DNA of 64,000 nt from NCBI GenBank assembly GCA_030762895.1, contig CM061066.1, positions 12,891,751-12,955,750 on the forward strand, given 5' to 3'. Position numbers and translations under genes: made by a program. Below are positions 11,425-23,602 of the stretch, piece after piece. The stretch is from Sophora flavescens. Its lineage: Eukaryota; Streptophyta; Magnoliopsida; Fabales; Fabaceae. Within the stretch, counting starts at the first letter, position 1; each line of letters begins with the position of its first letter. The notes beneath the pieces were generated by a model. The model was not told where the DNA came from. It searched no databases and was given only the letters and a program-made list of their open reading frames with translations.

Positions 11425-11730
11425 TTTGATGTTGGGGATACTTTTTTTTCGTAAGCATGTCATATGTACGAAGTATCCACCACTGTTAGCAGTGACTAAT
11501 CTCCGTCGAGAACCTATTGGGCACAAAAGGTGGGTAACCATGTTATAGTACGAAGTATCCACCACTGTTAGTAGTGACCAATCTCTGTCGAGGAACCTGT
11601 TGGGTACAAAAGGTGGGTTCTCCCCTCCCAACCAGGTTTTCTCCATACACAAGAGCCATAATTCGAACCGCTAACCACTTGCTTAAGGTGTCAAGTCCCT
11701 TACCACTTGAACCAACCACATGTTGAAAAT
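11425..11730. repeat. Dispersed repeat with an 82-bp tandem duplication
   Basis: The unit GTACGAAGTATCCACCACTG starts at 11466 and again at 11548 (period 82) and continues with a shared TAGTGAC..TCGAG..ACAAAAGGTGGG pattern. It is followed by AACCGCTAACCACTTG and CAAGTCCCTTACCACTTG, which look like the flank of a high-copy plant repeat. No coding capacity is seen, and the family is unidentified. Confidence 0.6.
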
Positions 11731-11756
11731 ATTATGAGTTTGTTTGCTTTGATACA

Positions 11757-12024
11757 ATAAAAACATTTTACTGAATTAAAATTTTTCATCTCGTTCATGA
11801 ATTAAAATTAGGTTTTCTGAGCAGTAAACTTTTACTGTCAGTGAAAACGCAGACCGGGTTCCGTCTGAATTTTCAACCCAAGATTTCATCATAACCCTAT
11901 AATATAAAGCATGATATAGAAATGATAGTGGTTTACCCAAAATCATTTTGAGTCTCGGATAAAAATATATATGTTTATATATTTATTACCGATATTAGGA
12001 AACAACGAAAATCGGGGTGTTACA
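11757..12024 (-). repeat. Fragment of a gypsy-type LTR (start of LTR, minus strand)
   Basis: On the minus strand it starts TGTAACACCCCGATTTT, a typical Ty3/gypsy LTR start, and runs about 270 bp. The stretch 11780-11940 closely matches 28493-28653 and, more distantly, the minus strand of the Tekay-like LTR start at 38880-39000 (GAAAATTCAGACG..CAGAAAACCTAATTTT). It ends directly against repeat unit A. Confidence 0.7.
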
Positions 12025-12712
12025 ACTGATTGTCACAATAAAAATATTTTACATTGATAATATATAATAAGTAAATATTATTATAAAAAATTAAAAAATA
12101 ATAACAATAAGATGACAATTCATGATTTGATTAATAATAATATTGTTTAAGCCAGACAAAAATTGTAAAAGTATATTAATCAGATTGAGTCGATTAGGCC
12201 AGCGAGTGATCTAATTAACATGATGATATCATATATATAATTATAAATTTAATACACACATGTCACATATGCACTTCTATGAAATATAAACTTTTCTCAT
12301 AAGTCATAACATAAACTACTAATAAAAACATGTATAATAAAATACACAAGATTAGCTTATAATAAAAATACACAAAATTAAAGGATAGAAAACATATCTC
12401 AAATCATAAATCATTACAGTAATAATTAAGATTTAAAGTATATGTAGTCAATAACTGACTATCACATCTCCAATATAATGCTACAACTCGCAATTGTAAC
12501 TCGAAAAAAATATACTTATAAAGAATTCGTTTATATTAGTGTAAGTTATTTTTCACTTACACTCAATCTCATTCGTTGATTTATTTTTATTCATTGGTAT
12601 ATACTATTCAAATCAAAATTATCGTTGGATGGAATTAAAATCAACAATTTGAATTTAATGTAAGTGAAAAATGATTTATACACTGATGTAAAGTGATACC
12701 CCCTCTCTATCT

Positions 12713-12713
<1 letters not shown>

Positions 12714-12789
<76 letters not shown>
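12714..12789. repeat. (TA)n microsatellite in unit A
   Basis: About 36 uninterrupted TA units, at the same place as the array in unit B (23519-23597). The YIYIYI open frame across it is an artefact. Confidence 0.95.
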
Positions 12790-12792
<3 letters not shown>

Positions 12793-13611
12793 AAATGGTA
12801 GATCTACTCCCCATTGCTTTTCAAAGTTCAAACTTGGGTTAAATTCCCTTTTAGTACATTTTAGGATAAATATTTAAATTTTTTTTATTAAGACTTGGTT
12901 TAAAGCGGTCAAATGGTTTTTCGTCGATTTTGATTAGTTTAACTCGGTTTGACCATGGAAACGATTTAATTGCCTAAACACAACCGAACAAGAGGTCAAG
13001 AGGTCAATTATTGATTTTGCTCAATCATGTCGACCAATTCGATTCGATTTTGAAAATATTGATTAATAATATAAAAAATGTTTATATTGACTTCATAATA
13101 GGGATGAGAATAGGCCAGGCCGCCCGACAGGGGTCTATGACCTGGCCTGTTTAAACCCTGACTGACCTGTTTAATTAAAAGGTCGGGTCTAGGCTTTTTA
13201 AAAAGCCTCTTTAGATAAATGGGCCAGTCTTATGCTTATTAAAAAGTCTTTAAAGCCTAATAGACCGACCTATTTAATTTATAATTAATGTTATTTTAAT
13301 TTAATATATATAATATAATATTTAATAGAATATAATATATAATTTAATATATTAATATATTAATTTTAAAAAGTTAATTTTATTCCTAAATTGCTAATCA
13401 TGTTGAAACCCTCATTTTAAAAAACCCTCGTTCAGTATACGTTGTGACGGCCGTCACTCACATTGTCTCACACCTCACTATCTCAACTGCCGCTTCTAAT
13501 AAAAAAAATTCCTTGCTTCTCCATTCATTCACTCTCTCTCCTCCTCCTTCTCTTCCCATTCCCATTCTTTGTTTGTAATCCATTTCTCTCCGAGATATAC
13601 TACTTGCCTTT

Positions 13612-13935
13612 ATGGAAAATCTTGGAGAAATCCATTTCTCACATCCTTGCCTTTTCAATGGCAATCTGGTATTGACTGTTGCAGTAAGGTCTGAGGCCAC
13701 TTTTGCTCAGAGATTGTTCTTGCATTTCGCAGAGAGCATTGGGGTCCCTTTTGACCCGTATTCCTTGAAAGGGATATACAAATCATCGTGCGATTGGGAT
13801 ATAGAATTAACGGAGAAATATTTTCAATCTATGAACTTCTACTACATCCCTACATGCCTCGAGACTTGCGTGACACACTGGTAGCAGTTCACCGATTCTT
13901 GCGATTTGGGACTTTTATAGTTTATTGGATTCTCA
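13612..13935 (+). pseudogene. Small unidentified gene, copy A (frameshifted, exon 2 replaced)
   Basis: It begins MENLGEIHFSHPCLF like copy B (24983). A one-base deletion at about 13757 (GACCCGTATTCC versus GACCCTGTATTCC) shifts the frame after GVPFDP and leads to a false stop near 13884. Nucleotide homology continues to the donor-like site at about 13953. The following intron is interrupted by plastid DNA, and the second exon seen in copy B is missing. Function unknown. Confidence 0.65.
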
Positions 13936-14306
13936 AAAGAATCACGGCAAGCGGTATATGTTTTCATAGTTCTTGCTATTTTCTTTATACTTTTTTATTA
14001 TTTTCTTTAGTATTGCTGAATTTTTATTGTTTTTTAAATTTTCTTGCAAACCAACATGTTAACTAATCGATTATGATAAATTGGATCGGATTTTACGGTT
14101 TTTTCTTCTGCAGTACCTCGCCGTGACATGAGCGTGAAAGGGGGAATCCATTTTTTTTTATAACTTATAAGGGCTAAAATCATTTATTTTGGCTTTTTGA
14201 CCCCATATTGTAGGGTGGATCTCGAAAGATATGAAAGATCTCCCTCCAATCCCTCCTTCAAATAGGAATACTACTGTTGGAGTTTATAAAAAAAAAAGTA
14301 AAAAAA

Positions 14307-14378
14307 AGCCCCTTATCGGATTTGAACCGATGACTTACGCCTTACCATGGCGTTACTCTACCACTGAGTTAAAGGGGC
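14307..14378 (-). tRNA. trnT-GGU: Plastid-derived tRNA-Thr (anticodon GGT)
   Basis: On the minus strand a full cloverleaf of 72 nt can be drawn: acceptor GCCCCTT pairs with AAGGGGC, the D arm holds CTCAGTGGTAGAGT, the anticodon stem ACGCC/GGCGT has loop ATGGTAA with anticodon GGT at 14344-14346, and the T arm contains GGTTCAAATCC. This matches the chloroplast trnT-GGU. It is a nuclear copy inside a NUPT, so expression is doubtful. Confidence 0.85.
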
Positions 14379-14787
14379 CTTGTTTGATTCAATTACTGTC
14401 CTGAATAATGACCTAGACAATATGAGTCTAGTACATATATTTGTTACTGCATATACTTCTTATATAGATAAGATTAGAATATATGTACATAGATTTAACC
14501 ACATAGCGACTCATTAAGGAACAATAAATTGGATTTACCTAGTAATATAGAATATAGTTAATAAAATGGTTTAGTTATATTGGATTGGATAAATATCAAT
14601 GTAATGAATGGAATGGTAATGAATGGAATGAATTGAATTATTGCACGATTCGAATTGAAGTCCTCATCATAACGAAATTCATTTGATTAATACATAGACA
14701 TAGACCCACAAATTAAAATATTTCATCGAATCATTGATAAATGGATTCAATTTGTATTGTCCCTCAACCAAATTCTTATTTATTGAA

Positions 14788-14921
14788 TCTGTATCTTCAA
14801 TTTTTGGAAACTTATAAAGTTCGTCTGTTAAGCCCCGATCAATGAACCTACAAAACCCTTCAAATTGTATCTGATTCAACCCGGGTATTGTAGACAATTC
14901 TTCATTTCCACCCCCAAGCAT
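14788..14921 (-). pseudogene. rpoB: 5' fragment of plastid rpoB in the NUPT
   Basis: About 45 codons read MLGGGNEELSTIPG, then NQIQFEGFCRF and KFPKIEDTD, the N-terminus of the plastid-encoded RNA polymerase beta subunit. After KIEDTD the sequence departs from rpoB although the frame stays open to 14679. The full protein is over 1000 residues, so this is only a fragment. Confidence 0.85.
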
Positions 14922-15078
14922 TTTCAATTTCCCCATTTCTTTTATAGAAAATATCCCACGATTTGCTGTCATTCTTCATCGAATTACATGAATAGATTTA
15001 GAAATAATGGAATTTCTGTTCTTTTTATACTGAATCACATGAAATTTTACCTAACTCCGTGTATGAAATACTGAATCA

Positions 15079-16876
15079 CAATATCAAGTCCTCGTTTGCA
15101 AGAACTCTTCAAGCGAATAAATAGGAATGATTTTTGTTCTCCATTTTAGTGTATGATTTACTCTCTTTGTTTTTTTTTTCCTTACTTGCTTTGTTTATCT
15201 TGCTATATTTGGTTGCTTATCTAAAAACAAAAAAGAAAGGCAAGTAGTAGCAGTTTGATATCCTAAAAATTGTTGAAAGAGAAACTAACCATAAAGAAAA
15301 TCTCCTTATTATAGTTAGATCTGTGGGATCAGATGATTAACTCGATTTATGTTGTGTTAGAATGACCAGAAGAACCAAGAACTTTTTGTTTGAATTTTTG
15401 TTCGCCTAGCTATCTAAGCAACTTCTAAACACCATACTTTCTCTTGATATTCTCAGAAACTAACATATTAGAAATGATAGTTTAGTCTCTCTTTTTTTTG
15501 GTTATAAACTTATAGGTGTGGTTCTGATTGTGGTATTGATGGTGACCTCTTCATTCACGAATTGGTGTTTTTTCCATTATTTGCTGGAACTCATTTGGCA
15601 GGAAGTGTGTCTAGTTGGTGCTGGGTAAATTGGTGGATATGCTGGTTACAGAGTTGGGACTTTCAAGTGTTTGATTTTACTGGTTTTAGTCTAATTTTGT
15701 GTTGGTTATAGTTGTGGTTATATTGGTCTTTAGACTGGATCGTAAAATACTACTTGTAGATTTAATGATATTTGTGGTTATAGTACTACTTGTGCTAGTT
15801 TTAGTTTAAAAAGGAAAAAAGTACTACTTGTACTCTGTTAATGATATTTGCCTTTTTCAAAAAAAAAAAAAAACACAGATTTCAAAGTTATTTGGATGTA
15901 GAACTGTGGAAGGGGTGCAACCCATGTTTCTTTCCTATAATATTTCTTTTTCTTCTATCTGAGTAGCTGGTATATTGTCGTGGTACATTGCAAATGTAGT
16001 TTACTTTCTAGGAAATTAATTATATATATTTCAACATTATCCAAAAAGTTTTGGTCTAATATAATATTTTTTATTTTCTTGTGTAGCAGGGTTCCAATGA
16101 GGAGTTACAAATGAGGAGGTTCAAGATGAAGAATTTCGATTTTAATTTTATCCTTAGATAATTGTTTTGGAATTTTTTTTTGTTAGACTCAAACTTCAAA
16201 GTATGCTACTTACATTCTCATGCTTCCATTCCTTGACAGTTAATGCTTGATTTTTTTTAGTATTCTTTTTTATTAAAAGACCCCAATAATTGGTGAGCTA
16301 AAAAGTAGTTAAGAGAAAGGAAACCATATTCCAAAACGACAGGATGGGTGTATGGACTGTGTTTTAAGAAGTGGGTTGTGGCTAAAGCCCACAGTCAAAA
16401 TGATTATGGTATCACCATCGGACATGCAATTCGTATATGATGTGCATGTAGAACCGCATGATAAATCGAGTATGTCTTGCATAGGGTGAGAGGCGGTAGT
16501 AACCTAGAAAATTTAGGACATGGATATAACAATGGCTAAGATAACTCGTGAGGAGTTAAGTCATGGGGATGTTGCTCAAGGACTCTAAGAAACATCTTCC
16601 TTGCCTAGTGCATTTGGTCTGTGTTTTTTCTATCCAGATGATAGTGTTTATAAGGAGTTGTTTATTCTTTCCTAGAATATCATGAGGGCTGCTAGTATGG
16701 AAGCTAAATGTACTATTTAGGATCTTGTTTTGTGATTCCACCCAACAGATTCCACCCAGAAGCTAATTTATGGCCAGTGCATGTGATCTAACACAAGACA
16801 ATTCTAAAATGAGGTAAAGGCAATGACGACAACAAATGAATGATGTATTGATTACATATGCTAATGACCATAGAAA
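15079..16876. other. Non-coding 3' part of unit A
   Basis: Matches the transcript-like tail of unit B after the small gene. It includes a possible further exon after TTGTGTAGCAG near 16089 (GGTTCCAATGAGGAG). No open frame is supported. Confidence 0.5.
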
Positions 16877-17658
16877 AAGTAATTGGGTTTGGTTAACTTC
16901 CCTTAGAGTGACATAAGCCGTGCGATGAGGGGGAAGTCGTGAGAAATGTGAATCAGGGGAAAAGATTTGCATACACCCTAACAAGCCCTCATGTTGCAGA
17001 CAGTTATTATTTTATTAAAATTAATCGCTATATTTATGAAAGCAAACATGCTTGTTGACATAGCATTGAGGCTTAGGCTAAGTTGCACTACCCTAAAATT
17101 ACACCACCTAATACGTCATCCATGCGGCAATTTGTGGGCCAATAAAATTACCACATGGGTGGTCAAATTTTCAAACCTTGGAGATGTATTGTACAGTAGT
17201 CAAACCTTCTATGTATTGTATATTATAGTATACTATACGTATATATAGTATTTATATATTTTGCCCAATAAAATAACCAAATTTCTCCAATCCCCTACGC
17301 ATGTGAAGCTATACCCCCTCGGCTGAAGGCTAAACTCCGTCGCGATGTGGATCTCCAACGTACAGCCGTCTCCCGACGCAGTGCACTACGTAGCACGAGG
17401 AAGCAGAACAATGAGCCATGATGTGGAGTCGCGACACTGGTTCAGCAAAAGGCCCCTGAAATCGTTCCTGAGCTTGCGACACGACGCACCGATGAAGCAG
17501 AACAATGAGCAACGGTGTCAATCACGGACGAAGCTCTAACAGCCAGTGATGTAGGAGTCGAAGTCGGATCTTGGGTGGAACCCGGTTCAGACTGTTCTGG
17601 CTGAATCTGAAGGAACAACAGGGAAGGCGACGGTGACGACGACGTTGAAGCACAGGCT

Positions 17659-17700
<42 letters not shown>

Positions 17701-17892
17701 GGGCTGGTGGCTAGCCGTTAACGGCGGGGGTTGACCGTCCACGACGGTGAGATGCGGCGGGCGACTGGCAGCGGGTTGACGCTATGGGTTTCCTTCAGAC
17801 ATAATAAATGTGTTCTTTTTGTTTAATTTTTTTTACCTAGGGGTATATGGGCAAATACACAAATAAAGTGGTTCATTTTTCAATTATAATAG
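16877..17892. other. Spacer between inverted copies A and C, with a GC-rich patch
   Basis: No gene recognised. 17285-17770 is clearly more GC-rich than its surroundings (CG-containing words such as GTCGCGATG and GCGACACTGG), and an (AG)n microsatellite lies at 17662-17699. The two overlapping short frames on opposite strands at 17330-17539 look like chance frames in GC-rich DNA. Confidence 0.5.
17662..17699. repeat. (AG)n microsatellite
   Basis: About 19 uninterrupted AG units within the GC-rich patch. Confidence 0.95.
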
Positions 17893-19641
17893 CCATTAAC
17901 TGTCAAGGAATCGAAGCATGAGAATGGAAGTAGCATACTTTGAAGTTTGAGTCTAACAAAAAAAATTCAAAACAATTATCAAAGGAGAAAATTAAAATCA
18001 AAATTCTTCATCTTGTGACTCCTCATTTGTATCTCCTCATTGGAACCTTGTTGCATAAGAAAATAAAAAATATTATATTAGACCAAAACTTTTTGGATAA
18101 TGTAGAAATATATATATAATTAATTTCCTAGAAACTAAACTATATTTACAATGTACGACGACAATATGCCAGCTACTCAGATAGAAGAGAAAGAAATATT
18201 ATAGGCAAGATAAATGGGTTGCACCCCTTCCACAGTTCTACATCCAAGTAACTATGAAATCTCTGTGTTTCTTTTTTGTGTGTGTGTGGAAAAGGCAAAT
18301 ATCATTAAAAGAGTACAAGTAGTACCTTTTTCCTTTTTAAACTAAAACTAGCACAAGTAGTACTATAACCACAAATATCATTAAATCTAAAAGTAGTATT
18401 TTACGATCCAGTCTAAACACCAATAGAACCACAACTATAACCAACACAAAATTAGACTAAAACCAGTAAAATCAAACACTTGAAAGTACCAACTCTGTAA
18501 CCAGGATATCCACCAATTTACCCAGCACCAACTAGACACACTTCCTGCCAAATGAGTTCAAGCAAAGAATGGAAAAAACACCAATTCGTGAATGAAGAGC
18601 TCACCACCAGGACCACAATCAGAACCACACCTATAAGTCTATAACCAAAAAAAAGAGACTAAACTATCATTTCTAATATGTTAGTTTCTGAGAATATCAA
18701 GAGAAAGTATGGTGTCCAGAAGTTGCTTAGATAGCTAGGCGAACAAAAAGACAAAAAAAAGTTCTTGTTTCTTCTGGTCATTCTAACACAACATACATCA
18801 AGTTAATCAACTGATCCCACACATCTAACTATAATAAGGAGATTTTCTCTATGGTTAGTTTCTTTTTCAACAATTTTTAGGATATCAAACTGCTACTACT
18901 TGCCTTTCTTTTTTGTTTTTAGATAAGCAACCACAAGACCAAAGACAAAGAATATATAACCACAGTATAGCAAGATAAAGCTATAGATTAAAACAACAAA
19001 GCAAGTAAGGAAAAACAAAAAACAAAGAGAGTAAACCGTACACTAAAATAGAGACCAAAAATCATTCCTATTTATTCTCTTGAAGAGGCTATAAGGCGAT
19101 GGATCTTGCAAACGAGGACTTGATAAAGTTATTAATTATTAATAGCTTAATTGTCGTGTTCATGATGACTGGTCATCTCCTCTGGCAGCTCTGCAAGGAA
19201 ATTAAAAAAAAAATCAGTAATACTAAAGATTAATAAAAAAGTATAAAGAAAATAGCAAGAACTATGGAAGCATATACAGCTTGCCGTGATTCTTCTGAGA
19301 ATCCAAGAAACTGTAAAAGCCCCGAATCCCAAGAATAGGTGGACACCGACCAGTGTGTCACGCAATGAATTTTTTTTATTAGAAGCAGCAGTAATAATGT
19401 ATGTATAACAGAATAACCACCTTTAACTATAAATCTTCTGCTTGCATTCTTTACTTTAATTATATTTTTTTTTAAATCTTACTATTCAGAGGCCTTTCAC
19501 TCAACAGCAACCGGTGAAGCTCAGTGGTATTGATGCCATCGTTTTCTTCCCGATGTACATAGTAATTTTTCAGATTCCTGTAGTTGTGGATCAGATGTTG
19601 TCGAATTGGGGTGTGCTTCCAATCACCACCCCTACCCACGA
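17893..19641 (-). repeat. Unit C: inverted partial copy of the A/B repeat
   Basis: The minus strand aligns with unit B from about 24550 to 26655, including the B-only segment 24550-24865, and with unit A from about 15080 to 16250. Compared with B, about 350 bp including most of gene exon 1 is deleted (AATTCATT joins GCGTGACAC near 19362). With A it forms inverted arms of about 1.15 kb separated by roughly 1.7 kb. Confidence 0.8.
19147..19365 (-). pseudogene. Small unidentified gene, copy C (5' truncated)
   Basis: The minus strand retains RDTLVGVHLFLGFG and SWILRRITAS, equivalent to residues about 85-114 of copy B. After the intron the exon-2 tail LPEEMTSHHEHDN is followed by TAA. The first ~85 codons are deleted. 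Confidence 0.6.
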
Positions 19642-19841
19642 CTTCGGAACTTATGAAGGGACTCCTACGTTTATGCTCAATAATAGTTTAATTGTTAAAA
19701 GTTAGATAGTCTTATGTGTAGATACCCTTTATTTATAGAGATATATAACAACTTATTCAAATTTGTTTATAAGTTGTTACTAGCAGTTTCCATTATCCCA
19801 AGATTCTCGGGTATTCAAGATATTTATCCCCTTACACTTTG

Positions 19842-20525
19842 CAAGGGTGTTCATGGATCAATTTAAATCGATTTTGAGGTAAAAAGTCATCCGACCAAAA
19901 TATTAAAACAATATGCGGTTCGGTTCAATTTGGATTACTTCTTTTCAAAAATCCAATCTGATCCGATTAAATGTGATTTGGATTGGATTGGATGAATAAT
20001 TTTTTACCAATATAAATCAAATAGCACTATTCGATATAACATATAACATACTAAAAATTAAAATTTTACGAGCTAACAAGTATTAATTTCATGTTTAGAA
20101 CATTAAACGTAGTGGAAAATTACTTTAAATCAAATTAATAAGTATTATTATCAAAATAAATTAAATTAAAATTAAAACATCAATAATACAAAAGGTAGAA
20201 TAAATATATAGTGAATTTTATGTATGCGGTTTGATTAGTTTTGACTCGGTTTCAAATAAAGGATCCGATATCTGATCTGATCGGTTTTCACAAACCAATT
20301 TCCAAAAAAATCCAATAAATATGAGTACTTTGCATGGCTGGATTAAATATCCATCCGTAAAAAAAATTATTATGTATGGATTAGATGGTTTATATTAGAT
20401 GGATCACGAATGAATTAGATTTTTTTTATAAATTTTTAATGAATCATGATGGATTAAAGGATTTTTTTTAATCCATCCATCATAACCTGATAAAATTTAT
20501 CTAATACATCCATTTGCCACCCTTG
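19842..20525. mobile_element. Possible non-autonomous DNA transposon
   Basis: CAAGGGTG at 19842 is mirrored by CACCCTTG ending at 20525. The interior is non-coding and AT-rich, with repeated GGATTGGATTGGAT and ATCCATCCAT words. The short inverted terminus beginning CA resembles hAT elements, but the flanking 8 bp do not match, so the call is weak. Confidence 0.35.
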
Positions 20526-20547
20526 AATAACTTTCCACAAAACCGTT

Positions 20548-21257
20548 TGTACTGGCCGAGGAGTAAAACCCGGTCACCGACCTTGGATACCCGATCCAAC
20601 CAAGGTGGGAAGGATAAAATATCGATATTATATTTATTAATCCTGATATTATCTCAAACAACCTTATCCGATTAGAAGAGATAATATCCCTTAAATTAAG
20701 GGATAAGATATTGATATTATCCTTAAATAATCCTAATATTATCTCAAATAACCTTATCCGGTTAAGAGATCAATTTAAGATATTATCTTAATCAATCCTG
20801 ATATTATCTCACACAACCTTATCCGGTTAAAAGAGATAATATCCCTTAAATTAAGAAAATCACATCTCAAAGAAGATTTAAGAGATAAAAGGAGATATAT
20901 CCAGATCTCTTAAAGATATGGGGATCCTATTATAAAAGGAGGAGAACCCAAGAGAGAGACTCACTTTTTACTGTCCCGGTGACTCTCCCTTAAGCGTATT
21001 AGAGAAACTAGCTCGACTAAGAGACTATTGAAGAGTCCTTGCTCGTTGGTATTCATCGGATACAAGATTAGGGGATCGAGATCACCGTATGGCCAAGGGT
21101 TGAACCTAGAACTACGTCTGACTTTGATTCCCACTAGGATACGTAGGACCGGAATACAATATTCTGTCAAGCCATAATCTAAAACAGCCCCCCATTGTTC
21201 ACTCTTGGTTTGACATTCTACGGCGAGATTCCGGCAAGTCGGATCTCGGCAGGAACA
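20548..21257 (+). repeat. Solo LTR of a Tat-like gypsy element
   Basis: It runs from TGTACTGGCCGAGGAG to CTCGGCAGGAACA (710 bp). It is the inverted counterpart of the LTR at 60306-61005, sharing the GGATACCCGATCCAACC block, the repeated ACCTTATCCGGTTA/GATAATATCCCTTAA words and the CGCCGTAGAATGTCAAACC region. A TATA box (TATAAAAGG at 20931-20939) is well placed. No primer-binding site or coding region follows, so it is a solo or truncated LTR. Flanking 5-mers (CCGTT, TCGTA) do not form a clear target duplication. Confidence 0.75.
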
Positions 21258-21557
21258 TCGTATCTTTAGCTCACAATTTTCAAACCCATATCTTCCTCCT
21301 TGGTTCCAGCTATAACTGTTCCAATGCTTTTTCTCCATACTCCTAGGAAGTTTAAAGCTTTGTTATATTTTAATTCACATCCCTCGTTTGTAAGCTACCA
21401 TTATGGCTTGTTAATTATTGTCAAAAAAAATTCTGTAAAAAAAGGTCTAATTTTTTACTAACAAAAAATACAACTTCTGATCTAGTTGTAAGCACTCCAT
21501 CCAACCACATCATACCTCCCATGAATATGTATGCCTGGATGGTACAGTTAGACCTAA

Positions 21558-21618
<61 letters not shown>

Positions 21619-22151
21619 TTATTGAAAAGAATAATTAAATTTTAATTTATTTTTTAAAGAATGCTATTTAGTGCAAATAGTAGTTGCACGAATACATTTC
21701 AATCAATGAATAAAAATGGTTAGACCAAAATCACATAAAGAAGAAAACCGATGAGAATAAAATGGAGAGTTCGTCCAAACATTACCAAAATCATTTCGGT
21801 TTTCGTACAAATAATATTTTCCAATTCTTTTTTGCGTAACAAACTGAACAAGAATTTTACAAAGCGAAGAGATACTAGCTAATATCATAATACAGTAACC
21901 ACAACCAATGGGAGGTTGATAGAAGAAGTGAAGACCATGAGCCTTTGAATGAGAGTGATTTGCCAGCCAACAACACAATTTTCTTGGAGAGGATATGCGT
22001 AATTTTTTTTTTTGTGTTTGTGTGTATGCCCGCTTGAAGGTATGGGTGATTCTAACCTCCCAAGATTTACATACATCTAAATGGATTTTACAAACTAGAT
22101 GTATGTAATATTCATTTTGGATTTTTTGAAATTGTGAAAATGTAGGTTTCA
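21258..22151. other. Intergenic stretch with a (TA)n array, no gene supported
   Basis: A TA microsatellite occupies about 21561-21614. The 149-codon minus-strand frame at 21703-22152 has no recognised motif and low-complexity composition, so it is not called. Confidence 0.45.
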
Positions 22152-22160
22152 TATCTTTTT

Positions 22161-22561
22161 GACTAAATTATACTTTTGGTCCTTTATCTTTATTTTAAGT
22201 TTCAATTTGGTCCTTTTTTTATTTTTTGTTCCGTTTTGGTCTGTTATCTTTATTTTAGGTTTTAATGTGGTCCATTCCGTTTAGAATGTGGTACAAAGAG
22301 GACCAAATTGAGATATTTTTAGTAAAATAAGGGACCAATTTGAAATAAAAATAAAATAAAGGAGGGACCATTTTGAAACTAAAAAAGGGACCACATTGGT
22401 TTAACTTTTGCAAAATAAGGAACCATTTCGGAGCAAAAAATAAAAGAAGGACCACATTGGTATAACTTTGAAAAATAAGGGACTAATTTGGAACAAAAAA
22501 TAAAAAAGGGACTAAATTAAAACCTAAAATAAAGATAAGGGACCAAAAGTATAATTTAGCC
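22161..22561. mobile_element. Mutator-like MITE with 9-bp target-site duplication
   Basis: The left end GACTAAATTATACTTTTGGT and the complement of the right end GGCTAAATTATACTTTTGGT match at 19 of 20 bases, and the inverted repeat continues as alternating GGACCA/TGGTCC blocks through much of the 401 bp. TATCTTTTT flanks it on both sides (22152-22160 and 22562-22570), a perfect 9-bp duplication typical of the Mutator superfamily. No coding capacity. Long hairpin potential is evident. Confidence 0.88.
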
Positions 22562-23518
22562 TATCTTTTTAACAAAGTTAAACTAAAAATAATAAATGGT
22601 AAAGTTTGTTACTGTTTTCTTGTTAAGACTTGATAAGAGCTAAATAAACTATTATTTATTACTTAGCATCAATGTAAAAACATCTAAAATGATCTGGTGG
22701 GCCATCAGCCCAAATCAAAGTGTCAACCGAAGACAAAATTTACCAGGCCGACTAATGAGCAGCAGAAACCCTCTCTGACCACAAAACTAATTAAGAATAT
22801 CCTTTAAAACTGATAGAGAAGAATTCTTGATTGATTGTCACAATAAAAATATTTTACATTGATAATATATAATAAGTAAATATTATTATAAAAAAGTAAA
22901 AAATAATAACAATAAGAAGACAATTCATGATTTGGTTAATAATAATATTGTTTAAGCCAGACAAAAAGTGTAAGAGTATATTAATCAGATTGAGTCGATT
23001 AGGCCAGCGAGTGATCTAATTAACATGATGATATCGTATATATAATTATAAATTTAATACACACATGTCACATATGCACATCTATGAAATATAAATTTTT
23101 CTCATAAGTCATAACATAAACTACTAATAAAAACATGTATAATAAAATACACAAGATTAGCTTATAATAAAAATACACAAAATTAAAGGATAACAAACAT
23201 ATCTCAAATCATAAATCATTACAGAAATAATTAAGATTTAAAGTATATGTAGTCAATAACTTACTATCACATCTCGAATATAATGCTACAACTCGCAGTT
23301 GTAACTCGAAAAAAAAAATACTTATAAAGAATTAGTTTATATTAGTGTAAGTTATTTTTCACTTACACTCAATCTCAATCATTGATTTATTTTAATTCAA
23401 TGGTATATACTATTCAAATCACAATTATCGTTGGATGGAATTAAAATCAACAATTTGAATTTAATGTAAGTGAAAAATGATTTATACAATGATGTAAAGT
23501 GATACCCCCTCTCTATCT

Positions 23519-23597
<79 letters not shown>
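23519..23597. repeat. (TA)n microsatellite in unit B
   Basis: About 39 TA units, the counterpart of the array at 12714-12789; length differs slightly between copies, as expected for slippage. Confidence 0.95.

Positions 23598-23602
<5 letters not shown>

Larger units (their letters stand above)
14047..15078. other. Nuclear insertion of plastid DNA (NUPT), rearranged
   Basis: Relative to unit B this block is inserted and replaces about 60 bp containing exon 2. It contains a full plastid trnT-GGU and the 5' end of plastid rpoB, both minus strand, plus AT-rich sequence probably from plastid spacers. In standard plastid maps rpoB and trnT are separated by trnC, petN, psbM, trnD, trnY and trnE, so the two pieces were joined by rearrangement or are separate fragments ligated together. 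Exact borders are approximate. Confidence 0.8.
12027..16876 (+). repeat. Unit A of a large dispersed repeat
   Basis: From TGATTGTCACAAT to ACCATAGAAA it is colinear with unit B (22832-27286) at high identity, including the TA microsatellite, the small gene and long non-coding flanks. Differences: A carries about 1.0 kb of plastid DNA (about 14047-15078) and lacks the B segment 24297-24865. No terminal inverted repeats or LTRs were identified, so whether this is a transposon or a segmental duplication is open. Confidence 0.8.

Noticed and set aside
12591..12794. Open frame with a long alternating Tyr-Ile tract (also 23499-23687)
   Set aside because: Direct translation of a TA microsatellite; no coding signal.
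14679..14787. Extension of rpoB beyond KIEDTD
   Set aside because: The frame stays open but the residues no longer look like RNA polymerase beta; probably other plastid spacer DNA.
17330..17539. Overlapping frames on both strands in the GC-rich patch
   Set aside because: GC-rich DNA yields chance open frames on both strands; no domain recognised.
21703..22152. 149-codon minus-strand frame
   Set aside because: No family motif, low-complexity AT-rich composition, ends within the MITE flank.
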